The notes under the pieces were generated by a model. It saw nothing but the letters and a program-made list of their open reading frames with translations. It had not been told where the DNA came from and did not search any database. Positions 30,547 through 39,386 of a DNA stretch of 64,000 nucleotides are shown one piece after another. The first letter of the stretch is position 1. Each line of letters begins with the position of its first letter. This stretch comes from Paramoeba atlantica (lineage: Eukaryota; Discosea): assembly GCA_977017575.1 (NCBI GenBank), contig CDRNVI010000049.1, positions 62,001 through 126,000 on the forward strand, read 5' to 3'. A program made the position numbers and the translations under genes.

Positions 30547-33500
30547 ATGCCACCTAAGTCCGCTTACGCGCTGCGAGCAAGGATTTGGTCTCCCGGAAAA
30601 GTTTTCTCTGAATCGAATTCTTTAGTCGTCTCAAGGCTCACAAGCGGGTGCTTCACATTTTCAATGAGGAACATCAAAGACGCGATTCGGAGGGGTGAAC
30701 AAACAAAAAACGAATTTTCAGTTCTGGTTTCCGAAAAAATCGTGCTCTTTTCCTTTCCTCCTGAACACCATTTCGTACCCGCTGAGTATTCATCCCATAG
30801 TCCATGTCCGCAAAAAAGACCAACCGCTACACCAACCCGTCCTCTATCCCCAATCCCATCCTCCTCCCCCCACCCACCCCCTCACCACCCCCGCAATTCT
30901 TACCTCTTCTCCCAGACCCGCTCCTACGCCACAACCCCCACCGCTTCTCATCTCTCCTCAAACCCTCATTCTACTAGTATTTCTATTTCTTCGAATTCTT
31001 CTTCTTCTTCTATTCCTTCGAAATCTTCCTCTTCCTCCCCCTCCACCTCCCGTACCGCGACCGATCCCTCCCACCCCTGCCACTTCGCTCTCCACAAAAT
31101 CTCCTGGCACGTGATGACGGGGAAAACGAAATGCTTCGTCGACAGCCTACTCCCCCACGCCCCCCACCTCCTTACCCCCCAGGAGACGCAGCAGATCGAA
31201 AGAGACTACGGCAGTCTCCTCGAGTTTCTACAAAAACATGAAAAGTTTTTTGTGTTGAAACAAGAAGCAGCGGGGGAGGGGGAGAAGGGGGGAACCGCCC
31301 ACACAACAACGACAACAACAACAACAACAGAGGAAACCTCCTGTGGGGGAAATGAACGAAAAGGTCGACGACTGCCCTCAAATTTGTCGTTTATTCATTT
31401 CGCACAGCTCCCGAGTACACAAAAAGAACACAGGGGTTCGAATGGAACCAAAGAGAGTGAAAAACCACAACCCGCACAGCGTTGGGTCGTGACCCATAGG
31501 GTAACGCGGGAGTTACTGGGCCATCTGCAGCATGCAGCGGTGTCGACACTGATGGCTCGAGGGGGTGGGAAGACCCCGTTGAATGTGTCTGTACTTGCGG
31601 GGTATATGCCCCGGGAGGTACGCTCGTTTGCCACAGGTTGTGGGTGTCCCAGCTTTGGGGATTTCCTGAAACGGTATTTTCCGCATTTGATGTCGGTACA
31701 TGTTTCCGCGGTGAAGACGATGATCACGGTGGATCTAGCGAAATCATGTGTGTGTCCTTTCAGGGGTAAAGCGGAAGTTCCTTCTTTGGAAATGATGCGG
31801 CGCAACTTCGTGCTGAGTATGTCCGAAAGCGAACGAGGTGAACGACTGGCGAAGAGTGTAAACAGGGAGACACAAAAAATAGAACACGAATCACGTGTGT
31901 TGAAGACCGCACATGGGAAAAATTATGTACCTGTGTTAGGAGTTGTAGCAGACCTTATCTATGAAGTTCTCCCAGAGGATGGCACACAGATCGACATGGA
32001 TTTAGAGATCAAACCTCAGCTTCCTGTGACCTACAAGATGATTCCTCAATTAGGCAAAAAGCTTGCCTCATGTGAATTCCCAAAGCTTTCCATTAGTCTA
32101 AATGACGGTCGATACCATTTTGGCCGAAGAATGAACAAGGACAATTCACTTATAAAGGACAAGAACGGAAAGGCGTTCCCTATGGTCGATATTCTGACAT
32201 CAACATCTGTCAAATGTAATTTGGATGACGCTTCTGTAGTCACGCTGCCAAGTAGCGCTATCTCGAACCTGGTCGACCAAATGGTACCTCTTCTCCCATC
32301 TGACGGTTCGGAAGTACGCATCGATGATCCCATGTTTAAAGACATTTTCGGTGTCGGGGCTCCCATTCTGGGTCTATCCAAAAAGATATTCAAATTAAAT
32401 CACAAAAAAATCTATACTCGGTACATTGGGACGCAATACTACGTAAAACTTCGACCTGAGGCTGTGGACCAAGATTTAGCCAATGAACGAAAGGCGCTGG
32501 ACATTGCCTTTTGGAATGCCGGGCTCTACCTTGAGCGCTCTCCGCTTCCGATGGAAACGCATCAAGCATTTCGAACACTACGGGATGCGCTTCCCGCGGA
32601 CGGGACTGCGCTGGAGCTCGAGGAGGCAAAAGCCTTACTACCACATCTGGCGCCCTGCTGGCCCGCTGGTATGGCCAAAAAGCTCAACGCGGAGAAGGGA
32701 ATTAAAGTCACCCAGGATGCCGCAAATGGACTGCACTACGTCGCTCGCTCGGATGTGTACGACGGCAGTGAGAGTCTTCTCCAATCTGTGGTCTCGAGCC
32801 TGAACGAACCAAAGGTTTCCTCTTCCCCCGATACAATGAAGGGACTCACTCCGGACTACACGGGTTTGAATCTTGATCTCACGGGGGCGTTTGAGAAATT
32901 GTGGAATATTGTGCCTACAACTTGGGTCGGGACGGACTATTTGATGCCCTACCTGAAAGGAACATTCGCAGATCTCAGCTCCCGACGTATTTTGCTACGT
33001 ATTGCTGTGGAATTTTCAGATTACTTTGAGTTTAGCGTTGGGCACGCAAAAATGAATCTCCTTTTACGGGAAGAGCGTTTTGACATGTATAAAGTCCCTT
33101 TTGAGCCTGTTATACGAAGACGAGTGCGCATCTCACCGGATGCCATTCCTGTGTCTGTCCTTTTGTCTTCCACGTCCGGGGAGAAGCCGTCCAAGGAACC
33201 TGAATTAGGCGTTTCGTCCGAGCCGGACTTCGCGGAAGAATGTGGTGAGCCGATTCGAAATACGAAGCCTAGAAAGAAAGAAAAGTCTTTTCCTAAAGTA
33301 GAGAAATCGAATTCGTTAGAACCAGAGGACAAAGACACCCACTCGACTCCACCATCCGTACTCCCTAAGGAAGGCGAAAAATCCGCTAGCGCTAAGGCCA
33401 GTGCCACAGACGACAGTACTGTGGACAAAGAAGCAGAGGAGGAGGAGGACGAAGAAGAAGACGTGGATCTTGACGAATACGTCTTCCCTGAGTTCTCCCG

Positions 33501-36111
33501 CAAGTCACCGATTCAAGAGCTCACATCTGACTTTGTCCTGCGCCTTGCCTTTGCCACCCCTTCCCACCTCACCCCGATTCCTCGCATCGTGGGAGGATTC
33601 CCCCCGGGCCTGCGGGAGGACTTGGTCAAGCACCGGGCCTACTTCGACGCGATCGCACGAAAATGTCCTTCCCTGTTTCAATATTTAGATCAATCTCCGG
33701 TGGATGATAAGGCAGACGGAAAGAGCGACAATGTGCGAGTAGGAAACGCGTCTACAGGGCTTGTGCGAAGTTTCGTACATGACCTCGCGGCATCTCCAGG
33801 CTCATCTTCCCAACCAACTCCCAAGGAACGCGAGGGAGAGGAATCTGTTCTTCTGCGGCTGCTCATCAACGTGGTACGGGAACTCAGCGGCCGTGCCGGG
33901 GGCTGTGCCGTCGAGGACATCTCACTGGCTCTAAGCCCTGAGGAGCTGAATCGCATGCCACAGAAGGACGTGGAGGGTATGCTCACCGCCCACCCCGATA
34001 TTTTTGAGATCAGCGACGACGGGTCGCTGGTCTCTGTGCGAGCAGAAAAAGAACGCCTGCGTACGCTGTTCTCCTCCAGGAATGAGAAGCGGTCGAGGGG
34101 TCGTAGGAACCGCCATGGGGTCATGGTGCAAATCGACACCCATCGGGGCAGAAAACGCCGCACGGTGGCTCAAATGGTCACCCTCTCCGATGAGCTCCCC
34201 GAGGGGGGCATGTCCGAGGCCGAGATCACCGCCGCCGCCCAATCCTTCGCCGCCTCCCACCCCACCCTCGTCCACGACCTCCACGAGCAACTCCTCAGCA
34301 CCCATCACCCCCTCTCCCGGGACCAAATCACCGCCCTCCTCTTCTACACCACCGACGCCTCCCTGAGCTGGAAACGGGAAAAACGTCTCCTCGAGCGCAT
34401 CCGCTCCCTCAACACCACCACCAACACCTACAACGACGAGCGCTCCCTGATCCAACACATCGTCGACAGCCTCCCCGCCATCGGGGAGGTCAAAGTCAGC
34501 ACCCTGGTCCACGCCCTGCTCGACCACGCCGCCCTCCAGGTCCTCCCCCCCTCCCTGCGGGACCTCTTCGACGCCTACCACGACCTCCTGGCCTACCGCG
34601 TCGACGACACCGGCATGTGGGTCAGCCGGCCTCAACAAACCCAGGGGGTCCTCCCCGAGGGCCACACCAGTGCCTACCAGCGGGAGGACCCCAGCCGGGC
34701 CCGCAGACACCACGCCCGGGTCGCCACGAGCACCGCGACGGCCGCGCTCGACCCCATGGCCTTCCCCTTCCCCCTGCCGCGGGTGGGGGATGAGGAAAAG
34801 GTCCTGGCGTTCGCGATCCCCCCGTTCTCGATGCTCGGGGATGAGGCGGTGAGGTTCCAGCTGCCGCAGACGCTGCGGTACCTGGGGCAGGAGGGGCTGG
34901 TGCGACGGTACAGGGGGGTGCTGGAGACGATGCCGGGGAAGAAGGTACGGTGGCCGTACGTGTGTCGGCGCACGGAGGTGGAGATGGAGGGGGGGGGCGC
35001 AGAGGAGGCGGAACAGGGTCAAAAAGAGTTTCGAAAAGGAGAGAGCCCCGTGGATAAACAAGTGGAACGACGGTGGGTGACCCAGATGATACGGTTGTTG
35101 CCGAAGGAGGGGAAACCACGGCGGCTGGAGGAGATTCGGGGACGGGTACAGCCGGATTTAAGGGCACAGGTCCCGGAGAGTGCGGAGGTGGGGATTTTAC
35201 AGCGCTACCCGAGCTATGTCAATGTGGAGGTGACGAATCTGGGTGGGGGAGGGGGGCGAAATTTTTTGGGCAGCCCCGAGAGGAGGGAGAGCTCAAATGC
35301 AGGAATAACAAAGGAGATGGCCCCAAGCGACCCGTCGTGTATTGTTCGTTTGCGGCGGTCGTTTCGGTTGGTCGCGTTAGGGGAGGCCCGGAGGAATTGG
35401 GCTGTGGTGATGTACGCCCTGGTCGCGCTGAATGTGAAACATGTGCAACACAACGAGGCACGGAAGTCCGAAAGGGACATTCCCGCAGAGAAAAATGCAC
35501 TCGAAAAAGTGTACGTGCCTGAGGTCACGTTTGAGGAGTTCTACACTAACACACTGCCACCGAACATGAAGCAGGTACTTCGACGGGAGGAGATATTGGA
35601 TCTGTTGGAGCGATGTGTGTACGTGGAGCTGTGTGACGCTTCGGGTTCGGGTCCCGCGGACGTGCAGAAGCGTTTGCCCGCCGTCATCGGGTCGCGCTCC
35701 ATGGCAGGGAGTAATAAAGTCATCCGGGAACGTGCGTGCTATGGAGCGAGAATGAATAATGAAGCAGGAGACGGCACGGAGGCCGCCGATGGGGAAAAGG
35801 TACCCGGGGCTCCCCAACGTGTAGACGAGGTGGCGCTTACGGAGGCAGTTGAGGCGGTGCGGAAGCTTACCTTCAACGATACCACCGGTAAAATTTTTGC
35901 AGATCTTTCCATGGTGGGGAATCTCCTCCACCCTTCCCACTTGCTTATGATACGTTCCTTGCATGAGACGTCGGCGAAGTTTTTCGTTTCCTATCCGGAT
36001 GTATTCGAAGTGCATAAAATCAGAACGGGGATACACGGCGTCCGTCTGATTGATCCTAAAAATCTTGACTCCCGACGCGGCCTGCGCTCGAATCAGGCTT
36101 CTACGATATGA
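30547..36111 (+). CDS. Giant protein of repeated about 65-residue modules, family not recognised
   Basis: An open frame of 1854 codons in one exon. Residues 1-180 are low complexity (Ser/Pro/Thr) and contain SYATTPTAS, which could be part of a mitochondrial presequence; the true start may be internal. From about 180 on, at least eleven diverged modules share a pattern: a helix, then L(L)P or P.DG, a second helix with LLP.LP, and a strand-like end such as FLQKHEKFFVLK, YIGTQYYVKL or PDIFEISDDGSLVSVR. This looks like a winged-helix-type fold. Two acidic or basic linkers (about 880-980) interrupt the array. Similar module strings occur in organellar RNA-handling proteins, but I cannot name the family. 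Codons swing between AT-rich and very GC-rich (34.2-34.9 kb). Confidence 0.85.
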   Translation: MPPKSAYALRARIWSPGKVFSESNSLVVSRLTSGCFTFSMRNIKDAIRRGEQTKNEFSVLVSEKIVLFSFPPEHHFVPAEYSSHSPCPQKRPTATPTRPLSPIPSSSPHPPPHHPRNSYLFSQTRSYATTPTASHLSSNPHSTSISISSNSSSSSIPSKSSSSSPSTSRTATDPSHPCHFALHKISWHVMTGKTKCFVDSLLPHAPHLLTPQETQQIERDYGSLLEFLQKHEKFFVLKQEAAGEGEKGGTAHTTTTTTTTTEETSCGGNERKGRRLPSNLSFIHFAQLPSTQKEHRGSNGTKESEKPQPAQRWVVTHRVTRELLGHLQHAAVSTLMARGGGKTPLNVSVLAGYMPREVRSFATGCGCPSFGDFLKRYFPHLMSVHVSAVKTMITVDLAKSCVCPFRGKAEVPSLEMMRRNFVLSMSESERGERLAKSVNRETQKIEHESRVLKTAHGKNYVPVLGVVADLIYEVLPEDGTQIDMDLEIKPQLPVTYKMIPQLGKKLASCEFPKLSISLNDGRYHFGRRMNKDNSLIKDKNGKAFPMVDILTSTSVKCNLDDASVVTLPSSAISNLVDQMVPLLPSDGSEVRIDDPMFKDIFGVGAPILGLSKKIFKLNHKKIYTRYIGTQYYVKLRPEAVDQDLANERKALDIAFWNAGLYLERSPLPMETHQAFRTLRDALPADGTALELEEAKALLPHLAPCWPAGMAKKLNAEKGIKVTQDAANGLHYVARSDVYDGSESLLQSVVSSLNEPKVSSSPDTMKGLTPDYTGLNLDLTGAFEKLWNIVPTTWVGTDYLMPYLKGTFADLSSRRILLRIAVEFSDYFEFSVGHAKMNLLLREERFDMYKVPFEPVIRRRVRISPDAIPVSVLLSSTSGEKPSKEPELGVSSEPDFAEECGEPIRNTKPRKKEKSFPKVEKSNSLEPEDKDTHSTPPSVLPKEGEKSASAKASATDDSTVDKEAEEEEDEEEDVDLDEYVFPEFSRKSPIQELTSDFVLRLAFATPSHLTPIPRIVGGFPPGLREDLVKHRAYFDAIARKCPSLFQYLDQSPVDDKADGKSDNVRVGNASTGLVRSFVHDLAASPGSSSQPTPKEREGEESVLLRLLINVVRELSGRAGGCAVEDISLALSPEELNRMPQKDVEGMLTAHPDIFEISDDGSLVSVRAEKERLRTLFSSRNEKRSRGRRNRHGVMVQIDTHRGRKRRTVAQMVTLSDELPEGGMSEAEITAAAQSFAASHPTLVHDLHEQLLSTHHPLSRDQITALLFYTTDASLSWKREKRLLERIRSLNTTTNTYNDERSLIQHIVDSLPAIGEVKVSTLVHALLDHAALQVLPPSLRDLFDAYHDLLAYRVDDTGMWVSRPQQTQGVLPEGHTSAYQREDPSRARRHHARVATSTATAALDPMAFPFPLPRVGDEEKVLAFAIPPFSMLGDEAVRFQLPQTLRYLGQEGLVRRYRGVLETMPGKKVRWPYVCRRTEVEMEGGGAEEAEQGQKEFRKGESPVDKQVERRWVTQMIRLLPKEGKPRRLEEIRGRVQPDLRAQVPESAEVGILQRYPSYVNVEVTNLGGGGGRNFLGSPERRESSNAGITKEMAPSDPSCIVRLRRSFRLVALGEARRNWAVVMYALVALNVKHVQHNEARKSERDIPAEKNALEKVYVPEVTFEEFYTNTLPPNMKQVLRREEILDLLERCVYVELCDASGSGPADVQKRLPAVIGSRSMAGSNKVIRERACYGARMNNEAGDGTEAADGEKVPGAPQRVDEVALTEAVEAVRKLTFNDTTGKIFADLSMVGNLLHPSHLLMIRSLHETSAKFFVSYPDVFEVHKIRTGIHGVRLIDPKNLDSRRGLRSNQASTI

Positions 36112-36372
36112 CGATCGGGGCTTCAAAGTGGTATGTCCTATAGCGAACGAGCCTCTTAAAAAATGGTTGATGCCATCTTAATATGTGATTGCACTATTTT
36201 ATATAAACAACGTTTAACCGCATTAATGTTTAGAAGTTTTGGGTGGTATGCCTTTTATAGGTGCACAGTTTAAAACAAAGGTGATTCTGTGCATCTGTTT
36301 ACATGGGTGTCCATTTCACTGCTTCGCAGTAGAAGACCTAAAAAACTTTTTATTTTCCCCACATTTCTTTGA
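36112..36372. other. Intergenic region, nothing recognised
   Basis: AT-rich 3' flank of the giant gene; no ORF or repeat of note. Confidence 0.5.
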
Positions 36373-36624
36373 ATGAACACTAAAGACATTCCTTCGGGGG
36401 AGGTTATCGAGCCATCGGAAAATAGGGCACCCACGATAAGTGCTCAGAAGGCACGAAAGATTGCACGAATATTTGATGAGTATCTTGGTTTTCTGATTGC
36501 ACGTTTCAAGCAGAATCCTCAGCAAGAAAATTCGGAGGTTTTTGTCCTACGAACCTTGCACGAGTGGTCTTCCAAAAAGTTGGAATCTTCTAGGAAAAAT
36601 GTGCAACTGAAATCTATTCCTTAG
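36373..36624 (+). CDS. Small hypothetical protein, 83 residues
   Basis: The frame starts at an ATG in the block's common direction. It has a disordered N part (DIPSGEVIEPSENRAPTIS) and then a compact helical region (AQKARKIARIFDEYLGFLIARF, FVLRTLHEWSSKKLE) with a basic end. Two amphipathic helices would suit a small subunit of a complex. I recognise no family. Its spacing and strand make a real gene plausible, but it could be chance. Confidence 0.45.
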   Translation: MNTKDIPSGEVIEPSENRAPTISAQKARKIARIFDEYLGFLIARFKQNPQQENSEVFVLRTLHEWSSKKLESSRKNVQLKSIP

Positions 36625-37406
36625 CGTTTGCTCATACGTTTTCGTTTTTATATGGCTCCGGGAAAACTTGTTTGGCCTGTTCTATTGACGTATATCACGT
36701 GTTTTCCTGTGGGTAGATTTCCACTCTTTTGTACATTCAACCCCCCGATTCGAATACATGTACTTTGTATTCAAACCGCACGTTAAACATTTCGTTGAAT
36801 TCTGCACAAAAAATGTTGATAATCTATTCGAGATCGCTTTTAGTTTCTGGCACCGCACCTGCATCAATGCGAATCCGCCTAAAAATGTGAAACGTCGCAT
36901 TACCGACGGGAAATAGTTTCTACTGGAAACACTTCAGTCTCCAAACACATGTTTGGAGAAGTCTTTGAGAGAAACAATTCTTTCTTTTTCTTTCTTTGTA
37001 CTTTGTTTCAACCAAGAAGTTTTTAATGTTGTTTAAAAAAATGCTTTTTTCATCTTCTGTTTTGTTAAATTCTATAAAAATCTTCCTACTACATATTTAA
37101 AATGAAAATGCAACGTCCCGTAAAAATACACAATACACTTCGAACCATATAACAAAACCAAACCCCATACCATTCCCACCATAACACTCATCTCCCTACA
37201 CCTTTCCATTCATACCCAACACCTATATTATTATACCCTTCACCTTTCCATTCCCACCCAACCTCACCTCTACCCCTATCACCTTTTTCTCCTTATTATT
37301 ATTTAATTTATATTATTATTAATTATAGGAATAATTAAAATTTATTTAATTTTTATTTCCTTATCCACCCTATCTCCTTTTTCTCTTTTTCCCTCTCTCT
37401 CCCCCC
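36625..37406. promoter_or_regulatory. Long intergenic region ending in a 34-base pyrimidine tract before RPL8
   Basis: AT-rich, then C/T/A-rich from 37150 with ACCCAACC-like repeats. 37373-37406 is a pure pyrimidine run of 34 bases that touches the ATG. ATTATAG at 37322-37328 is a possible acceptor AG upstream. Similar leaders precede eEF2, RPS3, the ECI1-like gene and the NAP gene. Possible roles are trans-splicing or a TOP-like translational signal; the sequence does not decide. Confidence 0.5.
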
Positions 37407-38180
37407 ATGGGTAAAGTCGTCCTCGCGCAGCGCCGCGGCAAGGGGTCCGTCTTCACCTCCCACACCCACAAGCGCAAAGGGGCCGCGAAGCTCCGCAAGC
37501 TCGACTACCACGAGCGCAAAGGGTACCTCCGCGGGGTCGTGCGGGAGCTGCTCCACGACCCGGGCCGCGGGGCGCCTCTCGCGCGGGTCGAGTTCCGGCA
37601 CCCCTACCGCCTGCGGCGGGTCTCGGAGCTCATGGTCGCGACCGAGGGGATGTACACGGGGCAGTTCGTGTACTGCGGCCGCAAGGCGGACCTCGCGGTG
37701 GGGAACACCCTGCCGCTGGCCGCGATGCCCGAGGGGTGTGTGGTGTGCAGCGTGGAGAGTAAGCCCGGGGACCGGGGGAACCTGGTGAAGGCGAGCGGGA
37801 ACTACGCCCTGGTGATCTCCCATAACCCGGAGACGGGGCGTACGCGGCTGAAGCTGCCGTCGGGGCAGAAGAAGAGTGTGGTGAGTGCGTGTCGCGCGAC
37901 GGTGGGGATTGTCGCGGGTGGGGGGAGGGTGGAGAAGCCCGTGTTGAAGGCGGGGAACTCGCATTGGCGGTTCCGCGGGAAGCGGAATAACTGGCCAAGA
38001 GTGCGGGGTGTTGCGCGAAACCCCGTGGAACATCCTCATGGAGGAGGGAACCATCAGCACATTGGTCACCCCAGCACGGTGTCTCGACACTGTCCCCCGG
38101 GGCAGAAGATTGGGCTGATTGCGGCCCGACGGACGGGGCGGATGCGAGGGGGGAAGAAAGATGTGCGAAAGGAGGAGTAA
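37407..38180 (+). CDS. RPL8: 60S ribosomal protein L8 (uL2)
   Basis: A complete 257-residue cytosolic uL2, the usual length. It begins [16 protein letters not shown] and contains [24 protein letters not shown] and [11 protein letters not shown], with the catalytic-centre loop [16 protein letters not shown] near the C end. The histidine in GNHQHIG is the one hydroxylated by NO66 in animals. The protein supports the peptidyl transferase centre and joins the subunits. Codons are strongly GC-ending. It lies 300 bp upstream of RPS3, another ribosomal gene in the same direction. No intron. Confidence 0.98.
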   Translation: MGKVVLAQRRGKGSVFTSHTHKRKGAAKLRKLDYHERKGYLRGVVRELLHDPGRGAPLARVEFRHPYRLRRVSELMVATEGMYTGQFVYCGRKADLAVGNTLPLAAMPEGCVVCSVESKPGDRGNLVKASGNYALVISHNPETGRTRLKLPSGQKKSVVSACRATVGIVAGGGRVEKPVLKAGNSHWRFRGKRNNWPRVRGVARNPVEHPHGGGNHQHIGHPSTVSRHCPPGQKIGLIAARRTGRMRGGKKDVRKEE

Positions 38181-38486
38181 GGGAAGTTTTGTTCTTGTTT
38201 TTGTTTGATTCAAAGAAAGAGTGAAGAAGGAAGTGTAAAAGGGGTTTGAGAAGATTAATGTGCTATCTAGATAATCATGTATGGAGAAAAGAGGTGTGAA
38301 AGAAAGAATATGAAAAGAGTGTATTTCCTGTTCTTATCTGAAAATGCATAATATCTGAAAATGCAATTATGATTCATTGCGAAATACTTTTTTACGTTAT
38401 GTTGTCTAAGAACGACAGAACCTTCTCTAATCAGCTTCCTTACTTTTATTTTCTCTCTCCCTTATATACGTTTTCTCCTCTCATTC
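38181..38486. other. Intergenic region between RPL8 and RPS3
   Basis: A/T-rich 3' flank, then a C/T-rich leader (CTTCCTTACTTTTATTTTCTC from 38436) before the RPS3 ATG. CTAATCAG at 38428-38435 is a possible trans-splice acceptor. No gene. Confidence 0.5.
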
Positions 38487-39122
38487 ATGGGCCCTATTAG
38501 TAAAACCAAAAAGTTCGTCGCCGACGGTGTTTTTTACTGCGAACTCGATGAATTCCTCCAGCGCCACCTCGCGGAGTACGGCTACTGCGGCGTGGAGCAT
38601 CGTGTCACCCCCCAGCGCACCGACCTCTACATTCGTGTCACAAAGGCACGCGAGGTCATGGGGCCGAAGAACGTCCGGCTGCGTCAGCTTACCGCTCTCG
38701 TCCAGCAGCGGTTTAACTTCCCCGAGGGCGGGGTCGCGCTGTTCACCGACCGGGTCGTTCGCCGCGGCATCAGTGCCGCGGCAATGGCCGAGTCCCTGCG
38801 GTACAAACTCCTCGGGCAGGTCGCCGTCCGCAAGGCGTGCTACAACACCCTGCGGTTTGCCATGGAGAGTGGTGCCCAGGGGATTGAGATCGTGGTGAAG
38901 GGAAAGGTCCGACAACAGCGTGCAAAGTCGATGAAGTTCCGCCAGGGGTACATGATCAAGAGCGGGGACGCCACGGGGTCATTTGTGGATAGTATCAAAC
39001 GGTCGGTGTTGCTACGGCAGGGGATTATGGGCATTAAGCTGTCGATCATGTTGCCCGCAGGGGAGCCTGGTGTAAAGGCACAGCCTGATAAGTTTGAGAT
39101 TCCGGAACCTAAGGTTGTGTGA
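38487..39122 (+). CDS. RPS3: 40S ribosomal protein S3 (uS3)
   Basis: A complete 211-residue uS3. The KH-domain region is at about 20-95 ([17 protein letters not shown]), and [20 protein letters not shown] and [20 protein letters not shown] follow. The C-terminal tail is short, as in protists. The protein lines the mRNA entry channel and takes part in quality control. In yeast Rps3 the arginine at 146 is monomethylated by Sfm1; the aligned residue here is Arg145 in [11 protein letters not shown]. An Sfm1-like enzyme is encoded 23 kb downstream. Codons are GC-ending, as in RPL8 and eEF2. Confidence 0.98.
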   Translation: MGPISKTKKFVADGVFYCELDEFLQRHLAEYGYCGVEHRVTPQRTDLYIRVTKAREVMGPKNVRLRQLTALVQQRFNFPEGGVALFTDRVVRRGISAAAMAESLRYKLLGQVAVRKACYNTLRFAMESGAQGIEIVVKGKVRQQRAKSMKFRQGYMIKSGDATGSFVDSIKRSVLLRQGIMGIKLSIMLPAGEPGVKAQPDKFEIPEPKVV

Positions 39123-39386
39123 GTGGAGAATTCGAAGTCAGGAAAGGGTCCAGCGAAAGTAGGAAAGAGGTTTAAGCGGAAAATGAATGAATAGCAAAAA
39201 AGTTGAATGTTTAATACAAGGACCGTTCAGTCATTTGTATTTTAGATCAAAATCATTCGTCAACTTTAGAAAATGTTTTTCATTTATTATGTTTTTATTT
39301 AGGATATTAAAAAAAATCTCCCTATCCCACCAATCTCATCCGAAAACAAAATCTTTTCCTTTTTTCCCTATCCCACTCTGTCTATC

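Noticed and set aside
33931-35061. Minus-strand frame of 376 codons opposite the giant gene
   Set aside because: Same cause: the GC-rich part of the plus-strand gene leaves the opposite strand open. Low-complexity product.
36682-36900. Minus-strand 72-codon frame
   Set aside because: No domain, against the common gene direction, AT-rich random appearance.
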